This document shows, one piece after another, positions 24,749 to 32,590 of a stretch of 36,353 bases of DNA. Every line of letters starts with the position of its first letter. The first letter of the stretch is position 1. The DNA is taken from assembly GCA_020832705.1 (NCBI GenBank), contig JAFIEE010000014.1, positions 1-36,353 of the forward strand, read 5' to 3'. A program made the translations under genes and the position numbers. The DNA comes from Paracoccaceae bacterium (lineage in GTDB: Bacteria; Pseudomonadota; Alphaproteobacteria; Rhodobacterales; Rhodobacteraceae). Below the pieces are notes generated by a model. It had not been told where the DNA came from, searched no databases, and saw nothing but the letters and a program-made list of their open reading frames with translations.

Positions 24749-24942
24749 TCGCCCGCGCCTCCATCCCGCCAGGTCAGGATCAGGTGCCAGGCGAGGTAAC
24801 CGCCGATGGCGGCGCTCAGATAGGCCCAGATCATGTTGCCCATCGTCCATTCCACACCGGCCCAGGCAAAGGGCACCGCCACCACCAGATAACGCCGCCA
24901 GGCAGCGCGGAAGAACGGATGGGCGGGATCTATAAGGCGCAT
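24745..24942 (-). CDS. Small two-helix membrane protein of unknown function
   Basis: A 65-residue protein starting MRLIDPAHPFFRAAWRR, followed by a hydrophobic segment VVAVPFAWAGVEW and a second IWAYLSAAIGGYLAWHLIL, then an acidic tail GAGD. Two transmembrane helices with a positively charged N-terminus are expected. I recognise the form as similar to short conserved hypothetical proteins in Rhodobacteraceae, but know no function. It faces the iol operon end to end. Confidence 0.65.
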   Translation of the reverse strand: MRLIDPAHPFFRAAWRRYLVVAVPFAWAGVEWTMGNMIWAYLSAAIGGYLAWHLILTWRDGGAGD

Positions 24943-25118
24943 CTTGACCGGGGTGAAACCTGGGAACCTGCCGCAGTTTGCAGATCACAGGGGCCGAGGC
25001 AAGCGCTCCGGGGGCAGCGCCGGGCGCCGGGGGCAGGCTGTGTGCTGCTGGCCACCTGTTTGCGCAGGCCGCATGCGGCGGTCTAGGATGCGCGCAAATC
25101 GCCAAGGAGCGCGCGCCC

Positions 25119-25955
25119 ATGACCACCCCCTGCATCATCGCCGTTGCCATCACAGGTTCGGTTCCCACCAAAGCCGACAACCCGGCGGTGCCGGTCACCG
25201 TGGCGGAACAGGTCGAAAGCACCCATGCCGCGTTCGAGGCCGGGGCCAGCATCGCGCATTGCCATGTGCGCAACGATGACGGCACGCCCAGTTCCGACCC
25301 GGACCGATTCGCCCGGCTGAAGGAGGGGCTGGAAAAGCACTGCCCCGGCATGATCATCCAGTTTTCCACCGGCGGGCGTTCGGGGGCGGGGCGCGCGCGC
25401 GGCGGGATGCTGCCGCTGCGGCCGGACATGGCCTCGCTTTCGGTGGGGTCGAACAATTTTCCCACCCGCGTCTATGAAAACCCGCCTGATCTGGTGGACT
25501 GGCTGGCCGCCGAGATGCGCGCGTACGAGGTGATGCCCGAGATCGAGGCCTTTGACCTGTCCCACGTCATCCAGGCGGCGAAAATGGCCGAGGACGGGCG
25601 GCTGAAGCGGCCGCTTTACGTGCAGTTCGTCATGGGGGTGAAGAACGCCATGATCGCCGATGAACGCATTCTGGACATCTACATCGAGACCCTGAACCGC
25701 TTTGCCCCCGATGCTCTGTGGTGCGCCGCCGGGATCGGGGCGAACCAGATACGGGTGAACGACTGGGCCATTGCGCGGGGCGGGCACACGCGCACGGGAC
25801 TGGAAGACAATATCCGCCTGGACCGCCACACCCTGGCGCCGTCGAACGCGGCGCTGGTGGCGCGCACGGTGGCGCTGTGCGAAAGACATGGCCGCCCGGT
25901 GGCCAGTTGCACGCAGGCGCGGGCGATGCTGGGCCTGCGCCCCGCGCGGGTCTGA
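25119..25955 (+). CDS. Beta-keto acid cleavage enzyme (BKACE, DUF849 family)
   Basis: A 278-residue TIM-barrel enzyme of the BKACE family, which condenses a beta-keto acid with acetyl-CoA and cleaves it to acetoacetate and a new acyl-CoA. Signatures are IAVAITGSVPTK at the start, the zinc-site IAHCHVRNDDGTPSSD, STGGRSGAGRARGGML, SVGSNNFPTRVYEN, and VQFVMGVKNAM, with the late GGHTRTGLEDNI. The start at ATG 25119-25121 follows AAGGAG 9 nt upstream; the longer frame to 24978 has no family match. Known members act on 3-keto-5-aminohexanoate, dehydrocarnitine and similar. Which substrate this one uses is not visible. The gene stands alone between iolG's neighbour and a hydrolase. Confidence 0.92.
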   Translation: MTTPCIIAVAITGSVPTKADNPAVPVTVAEQVESTHAAFEAGASIAHCHVRNDDGTPSSDPDRFARLKEGLEKHCPGMIIQFSTGGRSGAGRARGGMLPLRPDMASLSVGSNNFPTRVYENPPDLVDWLAAEMRAYEVMPEIEAFDLSHVIQAAKMAEDGRLKRPLYVQFVMGVKNAMIADERILDIYIETLNRFAPDALWCAAGIGANQIRVNDWAIARGGHTRTGLEDNIRLDRHTLAPSNAALVARTVALCERHGRPVASCTQARAMLGLRPARV

Positions 25956-26007
25956 ACGGAACGCGCCGCCGCGATAATGCACCCCCCGGTGCGCCCCCGG
26001 CGCGCGC

Positions 26008-26985
26008 TCAGCGCGGGCGCGCGCGTTCCGCCGCGCGATGAATCGCGGCCATGGTCTCGTCGGTCGCGGCGTGATGCGGCATGTGGCCGACCCCCTCAAG
26101 CCGCACGAGATGCGCGCCCGGCACCTCGGCCGCCAGCCGTTCGGAATGGATCGACAGGCCCACCACCTCGTCCGCCGTCCCGTGCAGGATCTCGACCGGC
26201 ATGGGCAGGTCGGCGTATCCGGGCTGCATGGCCTCGACATAGGGGCGCAGGGAATTGACCTGGATCGCATTCACCGCCAGTTGGCTGCGCCGCAGGGTCA
26301 GGTCCAGCCCGATGTGTTCGACGTAACCTTCGGGGACCGGGTCGGGGGCGAAGATGGTTTCGATCACCCCCGCGGCCCGCCCCGTCGGCGCCAGCGCCGA
26401 GACCAGCGGCAGCAGCAGCCAGCGCCCGGGCGCGCTGGCGGTCAGCCGGTACCAGACGCCCAGATCGCCCGGCCAGGGGTGCGAGGCCGGGGCCAGCAGC
26501 ACCAGCGCCGCGGTGTTGTCCGGGTCCCGCAGCGCCCAGCCCAGCGCCACCGCGCCGCCATAGGAATGGCCCAGCACGATGGGGTTTTCCACATCCAGCA
26601 GCGCGGCAGCGCTGCGCAGCACATCCGCCTGCGCCTGCGGGCTTTCCTTGATCGCCTCCTGCCGGTCGGACCAGCCCATGCCGGGCCGGTCAAAGGCGAT
26701 CACGCGGAAATCGCTTTCCAGCCGCCCCACCAGATCGAAGGTGAAATCGCGCGCATTGCCGCTGGCACCGTGGATCAGCACCAGATCCGGGCCGGACCCG
26801 CGCACCACCGCGTGAACGCGCTGGCCGTTGACCTCGACGAACTGTCCTTCGGGCGGGGTGGCGTCGGACGCGCGGGCGGCGCGCCCGCCTTCGCCGTTTC
26901 CCATGACCATTGCGCAGCCTCCGACCGTCAGCGCCAGCGCCAGCGCGGCAAGAAACAGGCTATTGGCCGATCTGCGCAAGATCAT
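26008..26985 (-). CDS. Alpha/beta-hydrolase lipoprotein
   Basis: A 325-residue hydrolase with a lipoprotein signal: positively charged start MILRRS, hydrophobic core [14 protein letters not shown] and lipobox VGGC, so it is probably anchored to a membrane on the periplasmic side. The catalytic triad is visible as nucleophile Ser in GHSYGG, Asp in HGTADEVV and His in GVGHMPHH. The oxyanion motif HGASGN and DRPGMGWSD are typical of the alpha/beta-hydrolase fold. The start at ATG 26983-26985 lies 26 bp inside the 3' end of metA and the upstream sequence shows no strong ribosome binding site, so it may be translated by coupling. Substrate unknown. Confidence 0.85.
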   Translation of the reverse strand: MILRRSANSLFLAALALALTVGGCAMVMGNGEGGRAARASDATPPEGQFVEVNGQRVHAVVRGSGPDLVLIHGASGNARDFTFDLVGRLESDFRVIAFDRPGMGWSDRQEAIKESPQAQADVLRSAAALLDVENPIVLGHSYGGAVALGWALRDPDNTAALVLLAPASHPWPGDLGVWYRLTASAPGRWLLLPLVSALAPTGRAAGVIETIFAPDPVPEGYVEHIGLDLTLRRSQLAVNAIQVNSLRPYVEAMQPGYADLPMPVEILHGTADEVVGLSIHSERLAAEVPGAHLVRLEGVGHMPHHAATDETMAAIHRAAERARPR

Positions 26986-27877
26986 AGGGCGTTGACTGGT
27001 AAATCTCGTTGATCCAGTTGCCATATAGCAGGTGGGCGTGGCTTCTCCACCGGTTGAGCGGCGTTCTCGCCGGATCGTCATCGGGGTAGTAGTTGCGCGG
27101 CACGTTGATGGGTTTGCCTGCGGCCACGTCGCGGTCGTATTCTTCCTTCAGCGTGGTGCTGTCGTATTCGAAATGGTTCACGATCATCAGCGCCCGATGC
27201 GCCGGGTCCTCGATCAGGCAGGGGCCGACCTCGTCCGAGGCAATGAGCGTCTTGAGCGCGGGCACCGCGTCGATCTCGGGCTGGCGCAGTTCGGTCCAGC
27301 GGCTGACCGGGATCAGCACATCATCCGAAAACCCCCGCAGATAGGGCGAGGCCGGGGCAAGGTTGCGGTGGCGGAAACAGCCGAAGGCCTTGGCGGGGAG
27401 CATGTGCTTGTCGATCCCGTGGAAATGCCACAGCATTGCCATGCCGCCCCAGCACACGCCGAAAGTATGGTGCACGTTGGTCCGGGTCCAGTCGAACACC
27501 TCGGTCAGCTCGTCCCAATAGGTCACGTCATGATAGGGCAGATGCTCGATCGGCGCGCCGGTGATGATCAGCCCGTCGAAGCGTTCGTGCTTCACATCCT
27601 GAAAGGGGCGGTAGAATTCGGCCATGTGCTCGGCGGCGGTGTTCTTCGTCTCGTGCTCGGTCATGCGGATGAGCGAGAATTCGATCTGCAGCGGCGTGGC
27701 GCCGATCAGCCGGGCGAACTGGGTTTCGGTCTGGATCTTCTTGGGCATCAGATTCAGCAGACCGATGCGCAGCGGGCGGATATCCTGCCGCGCGGCGCGG
27801 GTGCGCGACATGACCATCACACCCTCGTTCGACAGGATGCCAAAGGCGGGCAGGCTGGAGGGCAGGGTGATGGGCAT
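26960..27877 (-). CDS. metA: Homoserine O-acetyltransferase (MetA family)
   Basis: A 305-residue enzyme that acylates homoserine in methionine synthesis, cytosolic. Nucleophile C142 in [16 protein letters not shown], and H235 and E237 in VNHFEYDS, match E. coli MetA numbering exactly. Residue 111 is Glu, in [13 protein letters not shown], where E. coli has Gly. In this family Glu111 favours acetyl-CoA and Gly111 succinyl-CoA, so this enzyme probably makes O-acetylhomoserine despite its MetA ancestry. It overlaps the downstream lipoprotein gene by 26 bp. I see no SAM-II riboswitch features in the 95 bp upstream. Confidence 0.95.
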   Translation of the reverse strand: MPITLPSSLPAFGILSNEGVMVMSRTRAARQDIRPLRIGLLNLMPKKIQTETQFARLIGATPLQIEFSLIRMTEHETKNTAAEHMAEFYRPFQDVKHERFDGLIITGAPIEHLPYHDVTYWDELTEVFDWTRTNVHHTFGVCWGGMAMLWHFHGIDKHMLPAKAFGCFRHRNLAPASPYLRGFSDDVLIPVSRWTELRQPEIDAVPALKTLIASDEVGPCLIEDPAHRALMIVNHFEYDSTTLKEEYDRDVAAGKPINVPRNYYPDDDPARTPLNRWRSHAHLLYGNWINEIYQSTPYDLAQIGQ

Positions 27878-27972
27878 GCGCTGTCTCTCGGACTCCGGGG
27901 AGTTCCGGGATAGCCGAAGGGGCGCGGGGGGGCAACGGCACAGCCGCTGCTACAGCCGCTGCCGCGCCCGGT

Positions 27973-29022
27973 TCAGCCCAGCAGGCTGCCGGCCCAGAGT
28001 CCCCAGCCAAGACCCGAGATCATGGCGCCGACAAAGGCAAAGCCGATATAGGCGCCGAACACGCGCGGCTTGACCAGCGCCCAGACCGCCACCGCAGCGG
28101 GGATGGAGGTCATGCCCCCGGCGACGACAAAGGACATGGCCGCACCATCCGCCATCCCCTGGCCCAGCAGCGCCGCCATCAGCGGCACCGCCGCATAGCC
28201 GTTGAGATAGGCCGGTGCGCCGACCAGGGCCCCCACCAGCACGGGCTGCACGCCACCGCCGCCCAGCACCTGCGCAATGGCTTCGGCCGGAACATAGGTG
28301 ATCATCAGCGCCTCGATCGTATAGGCCAGCAACAGCCATTTGCCCAGAAAGAGCGTGTTCTCGGTTGCGGTGCGTGCGAACGCAGCGCGGCGGGCGCCTT
28401 CGCGCCAGAATTTCCATTCCGGCTGACCCGCGAAAGGATTCTTCACCTTGCCGCAGCAGGTGCGCGGGGCAAGATCGGCCTTCAGCGGATCGGCAAAGAG
28501 CGCGCGGGTGGCAAAGGCGCGGACGGTGAAACCGCCCATGAGCCCGATCCCCACCGCGAAAAGTGTCTTGGCGATGGCGAAATCAGCCCCCAGCACCCCG
28601 GCCGTCAGAACGAACATCGCCGGGTCCATCAGCGGCGAGGCCAGCCAGAAGGCCATCACCGCCGACAGCGGCGCGCCCACCGCCAGCAATGCGGCGATGA
28701 ACGGGATCACCTGGCACGAACAGAAGGGCGACAGCCCGCCGACCGCGGCGGCCAGCAGGATCATCGGCACCTCGCGGCCCTGAAAGGCACGACCGACCAG
28801 CGTTTCGACCCCGGCCGCCTTGACATAGGCAATGGCAAGGACGGCGAAGGCGATCACCGGCGCGGTGCGCAGAAAGGCACGGATGGCAAATTCCACCGTG
28901 GGCCAGACCTGGGCTGCGTCAAGCAGGGCCAGCGCAGCAAGGATCAGCGCGATGACCAGCACCACGCGGTCAATGCGCCGCCAGTTGAATCCGCCGCGCG
29001 GCAAGGACGAGGTGTCAGCCAT
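27973..29022 (-). CDS. ArsP/YraQ-like permease (DUF318 family)
   Basis: A 349-residue inner-membrane protein with about eight hydrophobic segments. It has the family motif GGLSPFCSCQVIPF (C101, C103) and a second cysteine pair C189-C190 in TCCGKVKNP on a cytoplasmic loop. The YraQ/ArsP family includes trivalent organoarsenical efflux permeases and also proteins of unknown substrate. It overlaps the upstream ArsR regulator gene by 8 bp, which supports thiol-metal or organoarsenical resistance. The cysteines are consistent with that, but cargo is inference. The start at ATG 29020-29022 is chosen because the upstream extension would run through the regulator. Confidence 0.85.
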   Translation of the reverse strand: MADTSSLPRGGFNWRRIDRVVLVIALILAALALLDAAQVWPTVEFAIRAFLRTAPVIAFAVLAIAYVKAAGVETLVGRAFQGREVPMILLAAAVGGLSPFCSCQVIPFIAALLAVGAPLSAVMAFWLASPLMDPAMFVLTAGVLGADFAIAKTLFAVGIGLMGGFTVRAFATRALFADPLKADLAPRTCCGKVKNPFAGQPEWKFWREGARRAAFARTATENTLFLGKWLLLAYTIEALMITYVPAEAIAQVLGGGGVQPVLVGALVGAPAYLNGYAAVPLMAALLGQGMADGAAMSFVVAGGMTSIPAAVAVWALVKPRVFGAYIGFAFVGAMISGLGWGLWAGSLLG

Positions 29023-29347
29023 TGTGTTCGGTCTCCTGGACAAGGTCTGCGCAACACCCGGCGGTGAGAAAATCGCCAAGGTGCGTGAGGGCGGGCATGC
29101 GGGCGGCGCAGAGGATGCGACGGCCATCGCGGGTCTGGTTCACCAGTCCGGCCTGAACCAGGATCCGGACATGGAAGCTGAGGGTCGACCCGGTGATCCC
29201 GCAGCGGGCGCCCAGATCGCCCATGGCCAGCCCCGTCGGCCCGGCGCGCACCAGTGTGCGCAGCACCGACAGCCGCTGTTCGGACCCGAGCGCGGCAAAG
29301 GCCGCCGCAGCGGCTTCGACTTCAGGGAAGGTGCGAATCGTTTTCAT
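29015..29347 (-). CDS. ArsR/SmtB-family transcriptional regulator
   Basis: A 110-residue winged-helix repressor with the recognition region LGARCGITGSTLSFHVRIL followed by the wing LVNQTRDGRRILCAA. Four cysteines (C49, C80, C98, C99) are present; the C-terminal GCCADL pair is a likely metal(loid) sensing site. The start at ATG 29345-29347 lies in an AT-rich patch, unlike the GC-rich frame upstream of it. It overlaps the permease start and is expected to control both genes. The inducer (arsenite, organoarsenical or another thiol-reactive metal) is unknown. Confidence 0.88.
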   Translation of the reverse strand: MKTIRTFPEVEAAAAAFAALGSEQRLSVLRTLVRAGPTGLAMGDLGARCGITGSTLSFHVRILVQAGLVNQTRDGRRILCAARMPALTHLGDFLTAGCCADLVQETEHNG

Positions 29348-29370
29348 ATTTCTAATAATATCGAATAATG
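29341..29370. promoter_or_regulatory. AT-rich inverted repeat at the arsR start, candidate operator
   Basis: This is one of the most AT-rich stretches in the window. On the minus strand it reads ATATT, six bases, then AATAT next to the regulator ATG. ArsR-family proteins often bind AT-rich inverted repeats that overlap their own promoter or start. The role is inferred from composition and position. Confidence 0.35.
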
Positions 29371-29412
29371 ACCCGGCGGCAAGGCGTATCCTGGTGCTGC
29401 CTGCTTTCCGGG

Positions 29413-30279
29413 TCAGGGTCTCGTGCGGGCGATTGCGCTGGAAATCAGCGCGTCGAAGCTCGTGCGGTCGCGGACCTGCGCCACATCCTCGGCACGCACG
29501 GTGACGCCCCAGTTGCGCGCCATGGCCGCGTAGCGCGGCGCGCGGTGCGCCAGCGCCCGGGCATAGGTCCAGCGGACAAAGGCATCCGGGTCCACCGCGT
29601 CCTCGGCCAGCGCATGCGCGGCGCGGTATTCGGCCCAGGCGGCGCGCAGGAAATCGGGCTGGTAATACATCGGTTTCGGCGCGCGGTCGAAGCGGCGGAC
29701 CAGTTCCGCCGTGTGCGCCTCGGATCCTTCGATCCACACCGGCAGAAGATGGCCCGCCAGGGTGGACAGCACCGGGTCTTCGGGATCTTCGGGGTTCACC
29801 ACCTCGCAGATTGATCCGCCGGTGTCACAGACGAAATGCGCGTAGCCATAGAGCGCCTCGGCCCGGGCGATGAAATGCGGCGTGTCCAGCAGGGCCGCGA
29901 TTTCCGCCGCCCGGTGCTGGTCCTGGCGCAGCATGTATTCCTCGAACGGCAGGCCACCCTTCGCCGGATCGCCCGGCTTGCCCAGATAGGTGGACAGCGG
30001 CGCCAGATTGTCGAAGGTGATGTTGGACTGGATATAGACGCTGTCGGTCAGCAGAAGCTCACGCAGCAGCGGCACCTTCATCGCCTCGCGCTTGAAGTTG
30101 TCGGCGATCAGCTCGCCCATGTAGCGGGTGCCGATGCGGTAATCGACCGAGTAGTGGAACCAGCCCCCGGACTCGCGCAGCAGGTTGGCCAGATGCGTCT
30201 TGCCCAGCCCGGACATGCCGAACAGCATGACGCGCTTGCGGTCGCAGTCCAGCCAGCTTGCGGCATCGGGATAGAGCAT
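29413..30279 (-). CDS. P-loop ATPase of unknown function
   Basis: A 288-residue protein. The first 30 residues hold the Walker A motif in MLFGMSGLGKTHL (GMSGLGKT, residues 21-28). The rest has no domain I can name; it includes SVDYRIGTRYMGELIADNFKR, FVCDTGGSICEVV and MYYQPDFL. The start at ATG 30277-30279 follows GAAGGG; a GTG six codons upstream is the alternative. It resembles conserved Rhodobacteraceae proteins annotated only as ATPase. The nucleotide-kinase-like or conjugation-type role cannot be decided. It is 66 bp downstream of the arsR start on the same strand, so could be upstream in one transcript, but the AT-rich arsR promoter argues against that. Confidence 0.7.
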   Translation of the reverse strand: MLYPDAASWLDCDRKRVMLFGMSGLGKTHLANLLRESGGWFHYSVDYRIGTRYMGELIADNFKREAMKVPLLRELLLTDSVYIQSNITFDNLAPLSTYLGKPGDPAKGGLPFEEYMLRQDQHRAAEIAALLDTPHFIARAEALYGYAHFVCDTGGSICEVVNPEDPEDPVLSTLAGHLLPVWIEGSEAHTAELVRRFDRAPKPMYYQPDFLRAAWAEYRAAHALAEDAVDPDAFVRWTYARALAHRAPRYAAMARNWGVTVRAEDVAQVRDRTSFDALISSAIARTRP

Positions 30280-30382
30280 GGAAGACCCTTCGGGCACAGG
30301 CGGGCAGCGGCAGGCGCGTGAGGCGCGGCCCAGAGTGGTTAGCGGGGCACAGGAACGCGGTCAATGGGGTGGCGCCAAGCCA

Positions 30383-30410
30383 AAGGCCCCGGCGCAGGGG
30401 CCGGGGCCTT
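30383..30410 (-). terminator. Probable rho-independent terminator of the FadL-type gene
   Basis: A 10-bp stem, AAGGCCCCGG (30383-30392) and CCGGGGCCTT (30401-30410), flanks an 8-base loop 26 bp after the stop of the outer-membrane protein gene, in the right orientation. On the minus strand the stem ends in TTT. The poly-T tract is short, as common in GC-rich genomes. Confidence 0.6.
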
Positions 30411-30436
30411 GTGGAACCGGGCCTCGCGCCCGCGTG

Positions 30437-31579
30437 TCAGAAGCGATAGCCCACGCGCAGGCCCAGACCGATGGCCGAGTTGCCACTGAAATCCGCGCCC
30501 AGTGTTGTGGTCCCGCTGCCCAGTTTGCGGTATTGCAGGCCGCCCGCGACCATGATCGGCCCATCGCGATAGGTCACGCCAAGCCCCAGCGACAGGAAGC
30601 CATCGGTGGGACCAAGGTTGCCCAGTTCGCCGCCGCCCTTGCGTTCATAGCCGACCGAGACGGCGCCGGACCAGTTCTCGTTCAACTGCCGCCCGACCCC
30701 GAGGTTCCAGGTCAGCGAGTTGCGGTCATAGGAGACAAGCGGATCGCGATCCAGCCCATCGGGCGGCGCGGGCTGCGTCGCCGGGCGGGTGTAGAAGGTC
30801 GGCGAGATGTCGAACTGCGTCCAGCGCGCGTAACGCAGCGAACCGAACAGCAGCGTGCCCTCGGCGATCCCGGTCTGGAATTCCAGTTGCAGCGATTCGG
30901 GGATGGTGGTCTCGAACCCGTCCACCATGACAACGGTCGGCCCCACCATCTCGGTGGCCGAGAAGCTGTGCTTGATCCGGGAGTTGTAGGTCAGTGCCAC
31001 CCGGGCTGCGATCTCGGGGCGTTCCCAGGCCACGCCGACAAGGTAACCGAACGCCGTGTCGGTGTTGGTGTTCATGTCATACAGGACATTCGTTCCCGGC
31101 GGAGCGTCCGGTACCGGCAGCACCAGCGAGACCTGACCCCGCGTGCGCACGGCGCGGACCCCGGCATGGGCACTGAACCCGCCATCAAAGCGGTAGCGCA
31201 GAACGCCGGTCAGCCCAGTGCTGTCGATGCGCGCGTTCGACCCGGCAATGGGATATCCCGTGCCCGTCGGATAGTGGACCGACGCGCCGATCGGTTCATC
31301 GATGATGAAGGCATAGGACAGATCGGCCGACAGGTCGCCCTTGATGCCAAGATTATAGGTCGTGAAGGACCGCGCCATGTTGCCTGACCCCGCCCCGCCG
31401 AGCATCGCCGGAGCAACGCCACTCACGCTCGGTCGGCTGTGGCTCAGCCCGAATTCCACGTAATTGCCCCGCTCGAACAGGATCGCCATGGATTGCGCCG
31501 AGCGCTCCACGCCGCCTGCCGATGCCGCTCCCGCCCCCGCGACCGCCAGCGCTGCCGCAGAAAAACATGTCCTGATCAT
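30437..31579 (-). CDS. FadL/OmpP1-type outer-membrane channel
   Basis: A 380-residue protein with a signal peptide (MIRTCFSAAALAVAGAGAASA) and alternating aromatic/polar strands to a C-terminal Phe (LRVGYRF), the usual barrel ending. Segments such as ERGNYVEFGLSHSRPSVSG, GVLRYRFDGGFSAHAGVRAV and GSLRYARWTQFDISP fit the FadL/OmpP1/TodX family, which takes up hydrophobic compounds such as long-chain fatty acids. It is located downstream of a PCC-domain protein, an acyl-CoA ligase and a thiolase, with a 171-bp gap and its own likely promoter. The grouping suggests uptake of the compound those enzymes degrade. Confidence 0.85.
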   Translation of the reverse strand: MIRTCFSAAALAVAGAGAASAGGVERSAQSMAILFERGNYVEFGLSHSRPSVSGVAPAMLGGAGSGNMARSFTTYNLGIKGDLSADLSYAFIIDEPIGASVHYPTGTGYPIAGSNARIDSTGLTGVLRYRFDGGFSAHAGVRAVRTRGQVSLVLPVPDAPPGTNVLYDMNTNTDTAFGYLVGVAWERPEIAARVALTYNSRIKHSFSATEMVGPTVVMVDGFETTIPESLQLEFQTGIAEGTLLFGSLRYARWTQFDISPTFYTRPATQPAPPDGLDRDPLVSYDRNSLTWNLGVGRQLNENWSGAVSVGYERKGGGELGNLGPTDGFLSLGLGVTYRDGPIMVAGGLQYRKLGSGTTTLGADFSGNSAIGLGLRVGYRF

Positions 31580-31750
31580 CCAGAGACCCTCCGCACCTCC
31601 GCGCCCCTCCAGCGCGACCTTCTGAAACGATACCGCAAAGACCGTCCTGACGGAGACTGACCGGGCGTCATGTCTGGCGGCAAGGGCGCGAATGTTGCCC
31701 TTTTGCGACAGTCTGCGCGGCGCGCGCGGAACTGCCGTGGCGCCTGTGTG

Positions 31751-32590
31751 CTATGTCGCCGCGCGCCCTGCGCGCCGGATCAGCACCTCGCAGGTCACGC
31801 AGACCCCGCAGCCGCCACGCGCCAACGGCGCCACCGATACCCGCCCGCCGAACCCCACCACCGCGGCGTTCAGATAGGCGCGCCCATCCTCGATCCAGCC
31901 TTCGGTGATCAGGATCTCGGTGGCGAAACTGTCTTCGGCGCCCTGCAGGAACCTGGGCGCGACCAGGCTGCCGAGCCCATGCAGCGTGCCCGCGTCGATC
32001 CCGTGCGCCGCTGCAGCCGCCTCCAGCGCCTCGGTCAAATCCTGGTTGGGCCGCAGCGTCACAAGCACCGCATCGGCGGCGTCGGCGGCTTCGGTCGGCA
32101 CCGGCTGGAACAGGTCGAACCGGGTTTCCGGGTCCGGCGCCACCTCCAGCCGCGCGCCGTCGAGCGCCCAGCCGCGCGCGGTGGCCGGTTCCGCCAGCAC
32201 CACGCCGTCCGGCACCACATGCCCGCCGCCGATCCCGCGCGGCCCGGCCCATATCCCGTGTCCGTGCAGCCAGGGCGCGCCATTGCGGCGGCCAAGGTGA
32301 AGCCCCAGCCGGATCAGCGACGCACCGGGGGCCGCGTGCGGCCCGTCATACCAGGCCGCGTGCTGGCGCGAAGGGTCCGGCCCGGGGCGCAGATGGTCCA
32401 GCCGCGCCATGGTCGCATCCGTCAGTTCCAGCCACGCGGCGCTGATGCCCGCCGCCTCGGCGGCCCGCGCCAATGCGTCCGGCAGCGGCACGCCCGCAGG
32501 TAGCGGCAGGTCCAGCTGGGTTGCCGCGCAGGGCAGGGCGGTGATCCGCTCTGCCGTTGGCGGGCCGGGGTGGTCCAGTGTCCGGATCAT
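31751..32590 (-). CDS. Tandem PCC/DUF296-domain protein with C-terminal CxxCxxC
   Basis: A 279-residue protein that I read as two PCC (PPC/DUF296) domains in tandem: residues about 20-145 (with LHGHGIWAG and GGHVVPDGVVLAEP) and about 165-275 (with HGIDAGTLHGLGSL, ILITEGWIEDGRAYLNAAVV). Single PCC domains form trimers and occur in plant AT-hook proteins and in bacteria with unclear function. The C-terminus has a cluster C261, C264, C267 in GGCGVCVTCEVL, an arrangement that could bind metal or an iron-sulphur site. The start at ATG 32588-32590 overlaps the acyl-CoA ligase stop by 4 bp, so they are coupled. No enzymatic activity can be assigned. Confidence 0.75.
   Translation of the reverse strand: MIRTLDHPGPPTAERITALPCAATQLDLPLPAGVPLPDALARAAEAAGISAAWLELTDATMARLDHLRPGPDPSRQHAAWYDGPHAAPGASLIRLGLHLGRRNGAPWLHGHGIWAGPRGIGGGHVVPDGVVLAEPATARGWALDGARLEVAPDPETRFDLFQPVPTEAADAADAVLVTLRPNQDLTEALEAAAAAHGIDAGTLHGLGSLVAPRFLQGAEDSFATEILITEGWIEDGRAYLNAAVVGFGGRVSVAPLARGGCGVCVTCEVLIRRAGRAAT

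Noticed and set aside
25979-25992. GCACC-CCCC-GGTGC hairpin after the BKACE gene
   Set aside because: Only a 5-bp stem and no T-tract; common by chance in this base composition.
27878-27972. Possible SAM-II riboswitch upstream of metA
   Set aside because: SAM-II elements precede metA in some alphaproteobacteria, but this 95-bp stretch is GC-rich and lacks the A-rich pseudoknot strand typical of SAM-II.
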